The notes under the pieces were generated by a model. It made no database searches. It saw only the letters and a program-made list of their open reading frames with translations, and was not told the DNA's origin. Below, in pieces: positions 43,100 to 52,343 of a DNA stretch of 64,000 nt. Positions within the stretch are counted from its first letter, which is position 1. Each line of letters opens with the position of its first letter. Made by a program: the position numbers and the translations under genes. Origin of the DNA: UBA1424 sp041654095 (lineage in GTDB: Bacteria; Bacillota_I; Bacilli_A; RFN20; CAG-826); assembly GCA_041654095.1 (NCBI GenBank), contig JBAZED010000001.1, forward strand, positions 62,001-126,000. Direction: 5' to 3'.

Positions 43100-43128
43100 T
43101 TGTGAATAATCCCGCGCGCCTTTATAAT
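43100..43128 (+). promoter_or_regulatory. Promoter of glgB-glgP
   Basis: TTGTGA (43100-43105), 17-base spacer, TATAAT (43123-43128), with the glgB ATG 26 bases downstream. It is divergent from the ackA promoter, 20 bases away, so a regulator bound at the palindrome could touch both. Confidence 0.72.
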
Positions 43129-43153
43129 TATTATTTGAAAGTAGGATGAGATA

Positions 43154-45007
43154 ATGGCTTACGGACTCCTTCATGATTTCTTACTCGGCAACACGACGCG
43201 GGCCTACGAATATTTCGGGGCTCATTTTACTGCCGTTGATCACGATGGTCAAAAGCAGCATGGCGTCATGTTTCGATTATACGCTCCAATGGCCCGAGAT
43301 GTAAGTGTCATCGGCTCATTTAATAACTGGGATGTCAGCGCCCATAAGATGAAACAAGTCGACTTGGCTGGCATCTGGGAAGTTTTCATTCACGGATTAA
43401 CCGAGTATGAGTCATATAAATACCATTTTCTGAACGCCAAAGGCAAATACGTCGATAAGGCCGATCCTTTTGCTTTCTATAGCGAATATCGCCCAGCTAC
43501 TTGCTCGCGCTTATTCGATATCGAAAAGTTTATTTGGCATGATGCCCCTTTCATGAAAACGCGGACCAGATCCTTCGGCGAGCCGATGTCGATCTACGAA
43601 ATCCACCTCGGTTCATGGAAGGGAAAAGTCGACAACCGCAATTTGAGTTACGAGGAAATCGCCGATTACTTGATCCCCTATGTCCGAGAACTCGGCTATA
43701 CCCATGTCGAAATCATGCCGATCACCCAATATCCTTTCGATGGCTCGTGGGGTTATCAGGGCACCGGTTTTTACTCGGTTGACTCTCGCTATGGGAATCC
43801 CAAACAGCTGATGTCTTTCGTCGACCGGATGCACCAGGCCGGCATCGGCGTCATCCTCGATTTCGCCCCGGTTCACTTCGCCAAAGATGAGTTTGCGCTA
43901 GCCGATTTTGACGGCGCTCATCTCTTTGAATACACCGATACCAAGCGGCGCTATTCGCAGTGGGGCAGCATGCTGTTCGACCTGGGCAAAGATCCCGTCC
44001 GCTCCTTCTTGATTTCGGCGATGAACTACTTCGCGACTTATTTCCACTTTGACGGCTTGCGGATCGATGCGGTCAGCAACGTCATCTTCTACGACGGCGA
44101 TAAGAGCAAGGGCGAAAATCGCGGCGGCATCGAATTTTTAAAGCGCATGAACGCTTTGCTGCACGGCGAGCATTCGAGCCTCATCACCATCGCCGAAGAT
44201 AGCAGCGATTATCTCGGCGTGACCAAACCGCTCGAATTCGGCGGTCTCGGCTTCGATTATAAATGGGATTTGGGCTGGATGAACGACACCTTAAAATACT
44301 ATTCAAAAGACCCGGTTTTCAAGAAATACGAACACCATAAATTAACTTTTTCGATGGCCTATTTTTATAGCGAGAACTTCCTCTTGCCCCTCTCTCATGA
44401 CGAAGTCGTCCACGGCAAAGGGACAATTATCAACAAATTGTGGGGCGACTACGAGCAAAAATTTGCCTTGCTTCGCAATTTGTATGCATATCAATTTGCT
44501 CACCCCGGTAAAAAACTCAATTTCATGGGAAACGAATTAGCTTCTTTCGATGAGTGGAATGAGAGCAAGTCGCTGCCGTGGAATCTCCGCACTTTTCCCA
44601 AGCACGATTCCATCACGCGTTTGATACGCGATCTCAACCTCATCTACGCTTATGAAAAAGCCATGAAAACCCAGGAGTACAACCCCAATCATTTCCTGTG
44701 GCTGATGGCCGATAACGCCGATCAATCGCTCTATGCGTTTGAGCGCTTTGTCGATGATTCCCGACTTGTTTTCGTCTTTAATATGACACCGAATTTCTAT
44801 GGCGATTACGAATTGGGTGTGAACGAAGAAGGAATATACGAAGAAATATTCAATAGCGATAAAGATGTATATAGCGGTGCAAATCAGTATAATGGATTAC
44901 CGGTGTCGACAACCCCGTTCGGACCTTTCAATCACCCTCACAAAATAAAAATCAAAATCGCTTCTTTCGGTGCTATGATCTTCAAGCATCGCGCAAGCTC
45001 AAAATAA
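43154..45007 (+). CDS. glgB: 1,4-alpha-glucan branching enzyme
   Basis: GH13 enzyme that introduces alpha-1,6 branches into glycogen. An N-terminal CBM48-like domain (FRLYAPMARDVSVIGSFNNW) is followed by the catalytic barrel: YEIHLGSWKG, VEIMPITQYPFDGSWGYQ, FDGLRIDAVSNV with the nucleophile aspartate, LITIAEDSS with the acid/base glutamate and LPLSHDEVVHGKG. Length is 617 residues. It is separated from glgCDA by 34 kb and pairs with glgP, 9 bases downstream. Confidence 0.95.
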   Translation: MAYGLLHDFLLGNTTRAYEYFGAHFTAVDHDGQKQHGVMFRLYAPMARDVSVIGSFNNWDVSAHKMKQVDLAGIWEVFIHGLTEYESYKYHFLNAKGKYVDKADPFAFYSEYRPATCSRLFDIEKFIWHDAPFMKTRTRSFGEPMSIYEIHLGSWKGKVDNRNLSYEEIADYLIPYVRELGYTHVEIMPITQYPFDGSWGYQGTGFYSVDSRYGNPKQLMSFVDRMHQAGIGVILDFAPVHFAKDEFALADFDGAHLFEYTDTKRRYSQWGSMLFDLGKDPVRSFLISAMNYFATYFHFDGLRIDAVSNVIFYDGDKSKGENRGGIEFLKRMNALLHGEHSSLITIAEDSSDYLGVTKPLEFGGLGFDYKWDLGWMNDTLKYYSKDPVFKKYEHHKLTFSMAYFYSENFLLPLSHDEVVHGKGTIINKLWGDYEQKFALLRNLYAYQFAHPGKKLNFMGNELASFDEWNESKSLPWNLRTFPKHDSITRLIRDLNLIYAYEKAMKTQEYNPNHFLWLMADNADQSLYAFERFVDDSRLVFVFNMTPNFYGDYELGVNEEGIYEEIFNSDKDVYSGANQYNGLPVSTTPFGPFNHPHKIKIKIASFGAMIFKHRASSK

Positions 45008-45016
45008 AGGAGAATT

Positions 45017-47425
45017 ATGTTTAAAAGCAAAGCAGAATTCAAAGAGGAATTTTCCAAGCACCTGTCCGAAAAATACGGAAAAAATATCAAGGATTCGCAC
45101 ATCAGCGAGCGCTACGACATCCTCGGCGAACTAGTTCGCGACTACGCCGGCAACCACTGGCGGCAAACGCGTGAATACATTCTAAAAAACAAAGAGAAGC
45201 AGTTAATCTACTTTTCGATGGAATTTCTAATCGGGCGCTTGATGCACAGCAACATGATGAACCTCGGCATCTATGAAATCGCCGAGCAGGGATTAAAAGA
45301 ACTCGGCATCGACATCCGCGAGCTCGAAGCCCAAGAACCCGACGCCGGCTTAGGCAACGGTGGTCTCGGCCGCCTCGCCGCCTGCTTCATGGACTCCTTG
45401 GCCTCGCTCGGCTATGCCGGTCACGGCAACTGCATCCGCTACGAATACGGTTTCTTTCGGCAGGCAATTCGCAACAGCAAACAAATCGAGATGCCTGATC
45501 ACTGGCTCTCCAACGGCTATGTTTTCGAGGTTAGAAAACCTAAGCACGCCGTCGAAGTAAAATTCTACGGAAATGCCGAGACCTATCTCAAGAAAAACGG
45601 GCAGTTTGGGATTCGGACCGCCAACTCCGTCTCGGTCAAGGCTATGCCTTATGATGTCTCGCTCGTCGGATATCGCAACAACGTGGCCAACACGCTGCGC
45701 CTATGGTCGGCCGAACCGAGCCTCGAAAATCTCCCCAAGAGTCAGGATTTTGAGGAGTATTTAATCACCTTAAAAGAACTCTGCCACGGCCTTTATCCTG
45801 ATGATTCGACCGAGCAAGGGCGAATTTTGCGGTTGAGGCAGCAGTATTTCCTAGTCAGCGCCGGACTTCAAAGCGCGATGCGCGGTCACGTCCGCCGCTT
45901 TGGAAGCCTCGATAATTTTGCTGATTATCACGTCTTTCAATTAAACGATACGCACCCGATTCTCGCCATTCCAGAAATGATGCGCTTGTTGATCGATGAA
46001 TACGAATATGAATGGGACGATGCGTGGCGACAAGTCCAAAAGAGCTTTGCCTACACGAATCACACCATTATGGCCGAAGCCCTCGAAAAATGGCCGATCC
46101 AATATGTGCAGAGGCTCCTGCCGCGCTGCTTTATGATCATCGAGGAAATCAACCGGCGCTTCAATATCGAAATGAGCGAGAAGAACTTGGATTCAGGAAA
46201 GCGCAACGCCATGCAAATTATCAAAGATGGTCAGATTCACATGACCAACCTGGCGATCTACGCCTCCTTTTCCGTCAATGGCGTCGCCAAACTCCACACC
46301 GAAATTTTAAAGCGCGATACATTCTGCGACTTCTATGAGCTGTACCCGGCGAAATTCAATAATAAGACGAACGGCGTGACCCATCGGCGCTGGCTGATGT
46401 ACGCCAACCCCAAACTCGCGAGCTTAATCACGAGCAAAATCGGCGATGCCTGGATTAAAGACATGAAGCTGATCAAGGCTTTTGAACAGTATAAAGATGA
46501 TAGAAAAGTGCAAGAAGCCATCTTGCGAATCAAGACCGATAACAAAGTGGCGTTCGCCGAGTACATGAAGCAAAAGCAAGGCGTCATCCTCAATGTCGAC
46601 TCGATATTCGACGTGCAAATTAAGCGTTTGCATGCTTACAAACGCCAGTTGATGAATATCTTCCATATCATCTACCTCTATCAGCGGCTGAAATCCGACC
46701 CTTCGTTTACGATTTATCCGCGCACCTTCATCTTCGGAGCCAAAGCGGCGCCGAGCTATGAATATGCCAAGAAGATCATCGAGTTGATCATCGCCGTCTC
46801 CGATATCATCAACCGCGATTCGCACGTCAGCAAATTCATCAATGTCGCCTTCGTGGAAAACTATGGCGTCTCCTCCGCCGAAAAGATCATTCCGGCCAGC
46901 GATGTCAGTGAACAAATCTCGACGGCCGGCAAGGAAGCGAGCGGGACGGGCAACATGAAATTCATGATGAATGGGGCTATCACTTTAGGTACGCTGGACG
47001 GAGCGAATGTCGAGATAGCCGACTTTGTCGGACTCGATAATTGCGTCATTTTTGGATTGAAGGCCGAAGAAGTGCAGGGATATTATGAGCGCGGCGATTA
47101 CAATCCGTGGGATGTCTACAATGCCGATGAGCGGGTCAAGCAAGTCATCGACTCTCTGTTCGATGGGCCGTGGACTTTTGGCAAGAGCGAGAAATATCAG
47201 CTCATTTTCGACGAAGTCATGCACCGCAACGATACCTACTTCATCTTAAGGGATTTTGCCGCCTACCTCGAAGCTCAAGAAAAAATCGAGCGCCTCTACC
47301 TCGATAAGCATAGTTGGGCACGGTCGCAAATCATCAATATCGCCAACTCCGGTTTCTTCACCAGCGACCGGACGATCGAGCAATACGTGCAGGATATCTG
47401 GCACCTCAAGAAATTGAAAATCTAA
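45017..47425 (+). CDS. glgP: Glycogen phosphorylase
   Basis: PLP-dependent enzyme releasing glucose-1-phosphate from glycogen. It has YFSMEFLIGR, GLGNGGLGRLAACFMDSLA, HVFQLNDTHPILAIPEMMR, FNNKTNGVTHRRWL and the PLP-lysine motif EASGTGNMKFMMNGA. Length is 802 residues, usual for bacterial forms. AAAGGAG precedes the ATG. It lies in the same transcript as the branching enzyme and a dUTPase, so mobilisation and branching of glycogen are controlled apart from its synthesis. Confidence 0.97.
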   Translation: MFKSKAEFKEEFSKHLSEKYGKNIKDSHISERYDILGELVRDYAGNHWRQTREYILKNKEKQLIYFSMEFLIGRLMHSNMMNLGIYEIAEQGLKELGIDIRELEAQEPDAGLGNGGLGRLAACFMDSLASLGYAGHGNCIRYEYGFFRQAIRNSKQIEMPDHWLSNGYVFEVRKPKHAVEVKFYGNAETYLKKNGQFGIRTANSVSVKAMPYDVSLVGYRNNVANTLRLWSAEPSLENLPKSQDFEEYLITLKELCHGLYPDDSTEQGRILRLRQQYFLVSAGLQSAMRGHVRRFGSLDNFADYHVFQLNDTHPILAIPEMMRLLIDEYEYEWDDAWRQVQKSFAYTNHTIMAEALEKWPIQYVQRLLPRCFMIIEEINRRFNIEMSEKNLDSGKRNAMQIIKDGQIHMTNLAIYASFSVNGVAKLHTEILKRDTFCDFYELYPAKFNNKTNGVTHRRWLMYANPKLASLITSKIGDAWIKDMKLIKAFEQYKDDRKVQEAILRIKTDNKVAFAEYMKQKQGVILNVDSIFDVQIKRLHAYKRQLMNIFHIIYLYQRLKSDPSFTIYPRTFIFGAKAAPSYEYAKKIIELIIAVSDIINRDSHVSKFINVAFVENYGVSSAEKIIPASDVSEQISTAGKEASGTGNMKFMMNGAITLGTLDGANVEIADFVGLDNCVIFGLKAEEVQGYYERGDYNPWDVYNADERVKQVIDSLFDGPWTFGKSEKYQLIFDEVMHRNDTYFILRDFAAYLEAQEKIERLYLDKHSWARSQIINIANSGFFTSDRTIEQYVQDIWHLKKLKI

Positions 47426-47427
47426 CC

Positions 47428-47919
47428 ATGGAAATCGAACTTAAAGAATTATACAAGCTGCAAGGCGAACTCGATCGCCGCATCGCCGAAAACCATCAGA
47501 CGTCATATGCGAAGACAAATGACGACCGCCTAATGGCGCTAATCGTCGAAATCGGCGAGCTCGCCAATGAGACGAGATGCTTTAAATACTGGTCGAATAA
47601 AGGACCATCGCCGCGCGCCATCTTGCTCGATGAATATGCCGACGGCATGCATTTCTTGCTCTCGCTAGGCATACCCCTGAATGCGAGCAAGACAAAATAT
47701 GAGATAAAAGAAGTCAACATTTCGTTGACGCGCCATTTTCATCTTTTGTATAAAGCGGTGGTCGAACTTGTTGAAAGCTATGACATTAATCACTATACTA
47801 ATGCTTATCAATTATTTTTAAACCTTATTCCCGGCCTCGGTTTTACCGTCGAAGATGTCATCAAGGCTTATAAAGCCAAGCTCGACGTCAATTATCAGAG
47901 GCAGAATACAAATTATTAA
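47428..47919 (+). CDS. Dimeric all-alpha dUTPase (dUTPase_2 family)
   Basis: Hydrolyses dUTP to dUMP, keeping uracil out of DNA and supplying thymidylate synthesis. The MazG-like metal motifs are EIGELANETRCFKYW and LLDEYADGMHFLLSLG, matching ExxE and ExxD of dimeric dUTPases. The start at 47428 is 2 bases after the glgP stop; the frame stays open upstream within glgP but without a start fitting the family. Product 163 residues. No clear ribosome site is seen, so coupling to glgP translation is likely. Confidence 0.85.
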   Translation: MEIELKELYKLQGELDRRIAENHQTSYAKTNDDRLMALIVEIGELANETRCFKYWSNKGPSPRAILLDEYADGMHFLLSLGIPLNASKTKYEIKEVNISLTRHFHLLYKAVVELVESYDINHYTNAYQLFLNLIPGLGFTVEDVIKAYKAKLDVNYQRQNTNY

Positions 47920-47931
47920 GGAGGTATTCAT

Positions 47932-49020
47932 ATGACACAGGAAGAAAGATTGGCTCTTCTACAGCAAATGAGCGAAGTAGAGGGCGTTTCGGGACGCGAA
48001 AAAGACGCGGCAAAACTATTTAAAAGTTTTGTCTCGGATGCCGCTGATCGCGTCGAATTCGATAATCTCGGATCGGTTTTGGCCTACAAAGAAGGACGAG
48101 CCGGCGAACCCGTCATCATGCTGGCTGGCCATCTGGATGAAGTGGGCTTTTTAGTCCATCGCATCGAAGATTCGGGCTTGATTCGCTTTCATCCCATCGG
48201 CGGTTGGTGGGGACACGTCATCTTAGCTCAGACAGTGCACATCACGACTTCCGACAGCAAGAAATTATTCGGCGTCGTCGGCGCCCAGCCCCCGCACGGC
48301 ATGAGCGCTGAACAGCGCAACAAAGTCATGGAGATCAAAGACATGTACATCGACCTCGGCGTCTCTTCAAAGGCCGATGTCGAAAAGCTCGGCGTCCGCA
48401 TCGGCGACATGATCACGCCTTACACACCTTTCCGCGTAATGAACGACGGGAAGACCTTGTTAGGCAAAGCTTGGGATGACCGCCTCGGCGCCGCCATCGC
48501 CATCGAAGTTTTGAAGAATCTAAAAGGCATCGACCACAAAGCGACCGTCGTCGCAGCCGGCACGGTGCAAGAAGAAGTCGGTTTAAGAGGGGCGCGAACC
48601 GCGGCCTATCACGTCAAGCCGGATATCGCCATCGCCCTCGATGTGACTATGTCCTACGATTTGCCAGGGGCCCCGAACCACCCGACCAAACTCGGAGCGG
48701 GCGTCGCCCTATCGATCATGGACGGATCGGTCATCGCCCATCGCGGCTTATTTGATTTCGTCGAGAAGATCGCCAAAGAAAAAGGCATTAAATACACATT
48801 TGACTTAATGACCGCAGGTGGCACCGACTCCGGTGAAATCCACAAGCAATACGACGGGGTCATCACCATGACGCTCTCCGTTCCTTGCCGCTATTTCCAC
48901 AGCCACGTCTCGTTGGTCCACTATGACGATTACGTTGAAGCAGTTAAATTATTAACTGAAGTTGTCAAGGCTCTCGACAAAGATACGCTCGCATCTCTCA
49001 AAGCTTCAAAATACCAATAA
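47932..49020 (+). CDS. M42-family aminopeptidase, second copy
   Basis: Metallo-aminopeptidase of the YsdC/FrvX type, 362 residues. Metal and catalytic motifs are LAGHLDEVGFLV, AWDDRLGAAIA, VQEEVGLRGART, ALDVTMS and a final CRYFHSHVSLV histidine. The segment GGTDSGEIH is well conserved. AAGGAGG lies 7 bases before the ATG. It differs from the YtoP-like copy at 15596-16684. Ends at a terminator. Confidence 0.92.
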   Translation: MTQEERLALLQQMSEVEGVSGREKDAAKLFKSFVSDAADRVEFDNLGSVLAYKEGRAGEPVIMLAGHLDEVGFLVHRIEDSGLIRFHPIGGWWGHVILAQTVHITTSDSKKLFGVVGAQPPHGMSAEQRNKVMEIKDMYIDLGVSSKADVEKLGVRIGDMITPYTPFRVMNDGKTLLGKAWDDRLGAAIAIEVLKNLKGIDHKATVVAAGTVQEEVGLRGARTAAYHVKPDIAIALDVTMSYDLPGAPNHPTKLGAGVALSIMDGSVIAHRGLFDFVEKIAKEKGIKYTFDLMTAGGTDSGEIHKQYDGVITMTLSVPCRYFHSHVSLVHYDDYVEAVKLLTEVVKALDKDTLASLKASKYQ

Positions 49021-49036
49021 TAAAAGTTGAGTAAAG

Positions 49037-49072
49037 AAAAAGGATGTCGCTCAGTTGGAGACATCCTTTTTT
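49037..49072. terminator. Bidirectional terminator
   Basis: AAAAAGGATGTC and GACATCCTTTTTT pair over 12 bases around an 11-base loop. It overlaps the last codons of the convergent DUF523 gene, so one hairpin serves both. Confidence 0.85.
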
Positions 49073-49515
49073 GACTCATGTTTTTCGAGCAGGGCTTCGA
49101 TGCCGTCCTCGCTGATGACTTCGATGCCGTGCTGGCGAAGAAGGGCGGTCGTCACGCCTTGGCCGGGTATTTTTCGCTTGTTGAAAAGACCGTTATGGAT
49201 TTGGCTCACGCCGCATGACGGCGAATCTTCCTTGAGGATGGCGAGATCAATTTGTAAGTATTTGCATATATTCAAAGCTTTTTGCGCTCCGAGCCCAAAA
49301 TGCTTGGTGACATCGACGCCGGCATCGGAATAGACGCGCCCTCTTTTAATTTCGCTGGGGTGGCGCGGAGTCGGAAGCCCACCTTCGACTTCAGGGCAGA
49401 AGGGGACGAGTTCAAAATGAGCCAAGAGCCGATCGATATTCGGATTGAGATTATCTTTGGCATCATAGCGAACGCGGTCGCCGATGAGACAGGCGCTGAT
49501 GAGAACTTTTTTCAT
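49051..49515 (-). CDS. DUF523/TudS-like thiouracil desulfurase-family protein
   Basis: A 154-residue protein of the DUF523 family. Its N terminus is ISACLIGDRVRYDAKDN. Then FCPEVEGGLPTPRHPSEI and LKEDSPSCGVSQI follow. The three cysteines C9, the one in FCPE and the one in SPSCG match the [4Fe-4S] ligands of TudS, a family shown to remove sulfur from thiouracil; relatives act on thiouridine. In this genome tRNA 4-thiouridine is made by ThiI, so a salvage or turnover role is conceivable. That link is inference. Single gene. Confidence 0.8.
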   Translation of the reverse strand: MKKVLISACLIGDRVRYDAKDNLNPNIDRLLAHFELVPFCPEVEGGLPTPRHPSEIKRGRVYSDAGVDVTKHFGLGAQKALNICKYLQIDLAILKEDSPSCGVSQIHNGLFNKRKIPGQGVTTALLRQHGIEVISEDGIEALLEKHESKKDVSN

Positions 49516-49608
49516 ACCTCATAATTGTATAATTATAACAACGCCTACACAACTGCAAAGAAGAGTAAATTCATCGCCTTTTGGCTTTTTATGTCAAGTT
49601 GATATGCT

Positions 49609-49614
49609 TATACT
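49609..49614 (+). promoter_or_regulatory. -10 box immediately before the YgjP-like gene
   Basis: TATACT ends 6 bases before the ATG at 49621, so transcription would start at or next to the start codon. No good -35 box is seen (TTTTTA at 49586-49591). Confidence 0.45.
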
Positions 49615-49620
49615 TATATC

Positions 49621-50271
49621 ATGGTTTATGAACTGACATACTCACGCGGCGACAAAGTCTACCCGGTCGTCGTCACGGTCAAGAGAATTAAGAATATCAT
49701 CTTCCGCTACCGCGACGCCAAGTTTTTTGTGAGCGTGCCGCGGTATATAGCACAAAAAGTGATTTACAGCTATTTAGACCGCTATTCCGATCGCCTCTTA
49801 GCCCGCGATGCGAAAGCGACCAGCCCCTATGTCGATGACCAGCTGTATTTGCTCGGTGCCAAAGTCAACCTCTTCGCCGGAGAAGGCATTAAAAATGTCT
49901 TCGTGTTCGGCGATTCTTTGTATTATAAAGATGAAAAGGATTATGATCGGAAGATGCGCAAGTTCGCCCAAGAGTACTTCACCGGACGCGTTCGATATTA
50001 CGAAGAAGTTATGAAAATCAGACAACCCTATGATGTCAAAGTCCGCAATATGAAGACGCGGTTTGGCACGAATTCCCGAAAGATGCACGCCTTGACTTTT
50101 CAGGTTCGCCTCATCCACTTTCGACCGGATATCATCGACGCTATCGTCATCCACGAATTGGCGCATGACCACAATTTTAACCACGGTCATGGCTTTTATG
50201 AGGAACTGCTAAAATATTGTCCCAACTATAAAATATTAGTGAAAAAGCTGAAAAGAGGAGAATTCGCATGA
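49621..50271 (+). CDS. YgjP/DUF45-family metalloprotease-like protein
   Basis: A 216-residue protein whose C-terminal half has the zinc motif HELAHDHNFNHGHGFYEEL, that is HExxH with a downstream NH.xxF, typical of YgjP-like (DUF45/WLM-related) proteins. The segment MKTRFGTNSRKMHALTFQVRLI is also characteristic. Substrate is unknown. No ribosome site precedes the ATG. It overlaps the trmH-type gene by 4 bases. Confidence 0.83.
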   Translation: MVYELTYSRGDKVYPVVVTVKRIKNIIFRYRDAKFFVSVPRYIAQKVIYSYLDRYSDRLLARDAKATSPYVDDQLYLLGAKVNLFAGEGIKNVFVFGDSLYYKDEKDYDRKMRKFAQEYFTGRVRYYEEVMKIRQPYDVKVRNMKTRFGTNSRKMHALTFQVRLIHFRPDIIDAIVIHELAHDHNFNHGHGFYEELLKYCPNYKILVKKLKRGEFA

Positions 50272-51002
50272 TTCAGGAAATCAAAGCCAAAGATAATCGC
50301 CGCATCGTCGAGGCCGCCAAGCTGAAGATGAGCAAGTACCAAGACGAGACGGGCTTGTTCCTCGTCGAAGGGTTTCATCTGCTGGAGATGGCGGTGGCCC
50401 ACAAAGCGGCGCAATGCGCCTTCACGACCAAAGCCATCGATCACCTGCCAATCGATCAATTCATCGTCAGCGAAGAAATACTGCGCAAGTTAGCGGTCAG
50501 CAAAACCCCCCAAGGCGTCGTCGCGGTTTGCCATAAGAACAAGGTAGATGATAAGTTGAGTTCGCATCTAATTTACCTTGATGAGATCAGCGATCCCGGT
50601 AATTTGGGGACGATTCTCCGCACGGCTTTAGCCTTTGGCTATCGCGACGTTTTATTATCGCAGCAGAGCGTCTCGCCGTTTAATGATAAAGCCATCACGG
50701 CCTCACAAGGCGCGCTTTTCGCTCTGAATATCGCGGCGGGCGACAGCGATCGACTCCTAGCACTAAAAAAAGACGGTTATCAACTAATCGCGACGTCGCT
50801 CCAAGATAGCATCGACCTTCAAGACGCGAAAATCGAGGGGCGCCACATCGTCATTTTGGGAAATGAATCGCGCGGGGTGAGCGAAAAGATTAAGGCTCTC
50901 GCTGACCTCAAGGTAAAAATTGCGATCTCGGGCATCGATTCTCTAAACGTCGCCGTCGCTTCTGGGATCGTTCTCTACGAGGCGAGCAAAAAAGCGAAAT
51001 AG
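50268..51002 (+). CDS. TrmH/SpoU-family RNA 2'-O-methyltransferase
   Basis: SPOUT methyltransferase of 244 residues. An N-terminal RNA-binding part (LFLVEGFHLLEMA) precedes the SPOUT core: LDEISDPGNLGTILRTALAFG, then IVILGNESRGVSEKIKAL, and IDSLNVAVASGIVLYE. These are the three SpoU motifs. It sits upstream of pheS, as YsgA does in Bacillus. GAGGAG lies 8 bases before the ATG. The exact target nucleotide cannot be told from sequence. Confidence 0.9.
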   Translation: MIQEIKAKDNRRIVEAAKLKMSKYQDETGLFLVEGFHLLEMAVAHKAAQCAFTTKAIDHLPIDQFIVSEEILRKLAVSKTPQGVVAVCHKNKVDDKLSSHLIYLDEISDPGNLGTILRTALAFGYRDVLLSQQSVSPFNDKAITASQGALFALNIAAGDSDRLLALKKDGYQLIATSLQDSIDLQDAKIEGRHIVILGNESRGVSEKIKALADLKVKIAISGIDSLNVAVASGIVLYEASKKAK

Positions 51003-51059
51003 CGTTCTTGCTTTATAAGCAAACTTCGCCTTGATTAACGATAGTCGAGGCTTTAACAT

Positions 51060-51285
51060 TATGTTATAATGAATTATACGTCGACGAGAAATAGTAACCG
51101 ATATAAATGTTAATCAGGGAGGACGGAAGAAGTGTGACCCGTCTCTAGCATCCGCGGCGAATTCACCTCTGAGTATGGAATTAAATCCCGTTCATCGCGT
51201 TAAGATGTAGTGCGCGGCAAGAGCCGCGAAGAAGGATGGCACCACGGAGAAATTCGTTCCTGAAGTGTCATTATTTTTTTAGGAG
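51060..51285 (+). ncRNA. T-box leader of pheST, phenylalanine specifier TTC
   Basis: An extended -10 promoter, TGTTATAAT (TATAAT at 51065-51070), opens the region. Stem I contains GCGAATTCACCTCTGAG with specifier TTC (51162-51164), a phenylalanine codon. The T-box reads AAGGATGGCACCACGG (51232-51247), one base off the usual GGGTGG. A T-run follows near 51270-51280, though the terminator stem is less obvious than at thrS and ileS. Together with the 57 bases before it this fills the 290-base gap before pheS. Confidence 0.9.
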
Positions 51286-51293
51286 GACGAGCT

Positions 51294-52334
51294 ATGGAAC
51301 AAGAGATTGCCAAGCTTGAGCAAATAAAAGCCAAATTCATCAAAGCACTAGAAGGCGCGGAAGATAAGGAATGCATTATCGATGTGCGGAATGCTTATTT
51401 AGCCAAAAAATCAGAAATCAACGGCATGATGACCTTGATAAAGAATTTGAGCGGTGAAGAAAAAGCCAAATTCGGCCAAAAAATCAACGATACTCGCCAA
51501 GAGATGCAAACTTTGTTTGATGAGAAGATGAAATATTTCACCGAGCGCGAATTGACCGCCAAAATGGCCGGCGAGCAGATCGATATCACCTTGCCGGGCA
51601 TCAACCACGACGCCGGGGGAATGAATCCCTTCTTTTTAGTTCGCGACGAAATTCTCAATATTTTTATCAATATGGGCTACGAAGTCAAAGAAGGGCGCGA
51701 TGTCGAATCCGATCACTACAACTTCGAGTTGATGAACATCCCGAAGAACCATCCTTCGCGCGATATGCAAGATTCTTTCTACATCAGTGAAAATTTACTG
51801 CTGAGAACGCATACTTCTCCTGCGCAAGCGCGAGTTATGGAAGAGAAAAAAGGCGAGACGATCAAGGTCGTCTGCCCCGGCAAATGCTATCGCCGCGACA
51901 ACGATGACGCGACTCACTCCCACCAGTTCGGCCAAGTCGAAGGGCTGCTCGTCGGCAAAAATATCAACCTCGGCCATCTCAAAGCGACCCTCGATTTATT
52001 CATTAAGAAAATGTTTGGACCAAAGCGGGAAATTCGCTTGGTCAGCTCATATTTTCCGTTCACGGAACCATCAGTGGAAGTCCAAGTCTCATGCGCCGAA
52101 TGCGGCGGTAAAGGCTGCCCGACGTGCAAGGACACCGGCTACATCGAAATCCTCGGTGCCGGCATGGTCCACCCCAACGTCTTGAAAATGTCGGGCTATG
52201 ATCCCGACGTCTATTCCGGTTTTGCTTTCGGAATCGGCATCGAGCGGGTGGCGATGCTCCGCTACAAAGTTGACGATATTCGGCGCTTTTACCAAAATGA
52301 CGTCCGTTTTCTCAAGCAATTCGTCAGAAAGTAG
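51294..52334 (+). CDS. pheS: Phenylalanyl-tRNA synthetase alpha subunit
   Basis: Class II catalytic subunit, 346 residues. An N-terminal coiled coil is followed by GMNPFFLVRDEILNIF, DMQDSFYI, LRTHTSPAQARVM and the motif 2 region KCYRRDNDDATHSHQFGQVEG. FGIGIERVAMLRY is motif 3. A four-cysteine cluster (CAECGGKGCPTC) sits before the last motif. AGGAGG is upstream. pheT follows after 9 bases. Confidence 0.97.
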   Translation: MEQEIAKLEQIKAKFIKALEGAEDKECIIDVRNAYLAKKSEINGMMTLIKNLSGEEKAKFGQKINDTRQEMQTLFDEKMKYFTERELTAKMAGEQIDITLPGINHDAGGMNPFFLVRDEILNIFINMGYEVKEGRDVESDHYNFELMNIPKNHPSRDMQDSFYISENLLLRTHTSPAQARVMEEKKGETIKVVCPGKCYRRDNDDATHSHQFGQVEGLLVGKNINLGHLKATLDLFIKKMFGPKREIRLVSSYFPFTEPSVEVQVSCAECGGKGCPTCKDTGYIEILGAGMVHPNVLKMSGYDPDVYSGFAFGIGIERVAMLRYKVDDIRRFYQNDVRFLKQFVRK

Positions 52335-52343
52335 GGCAGGGAT

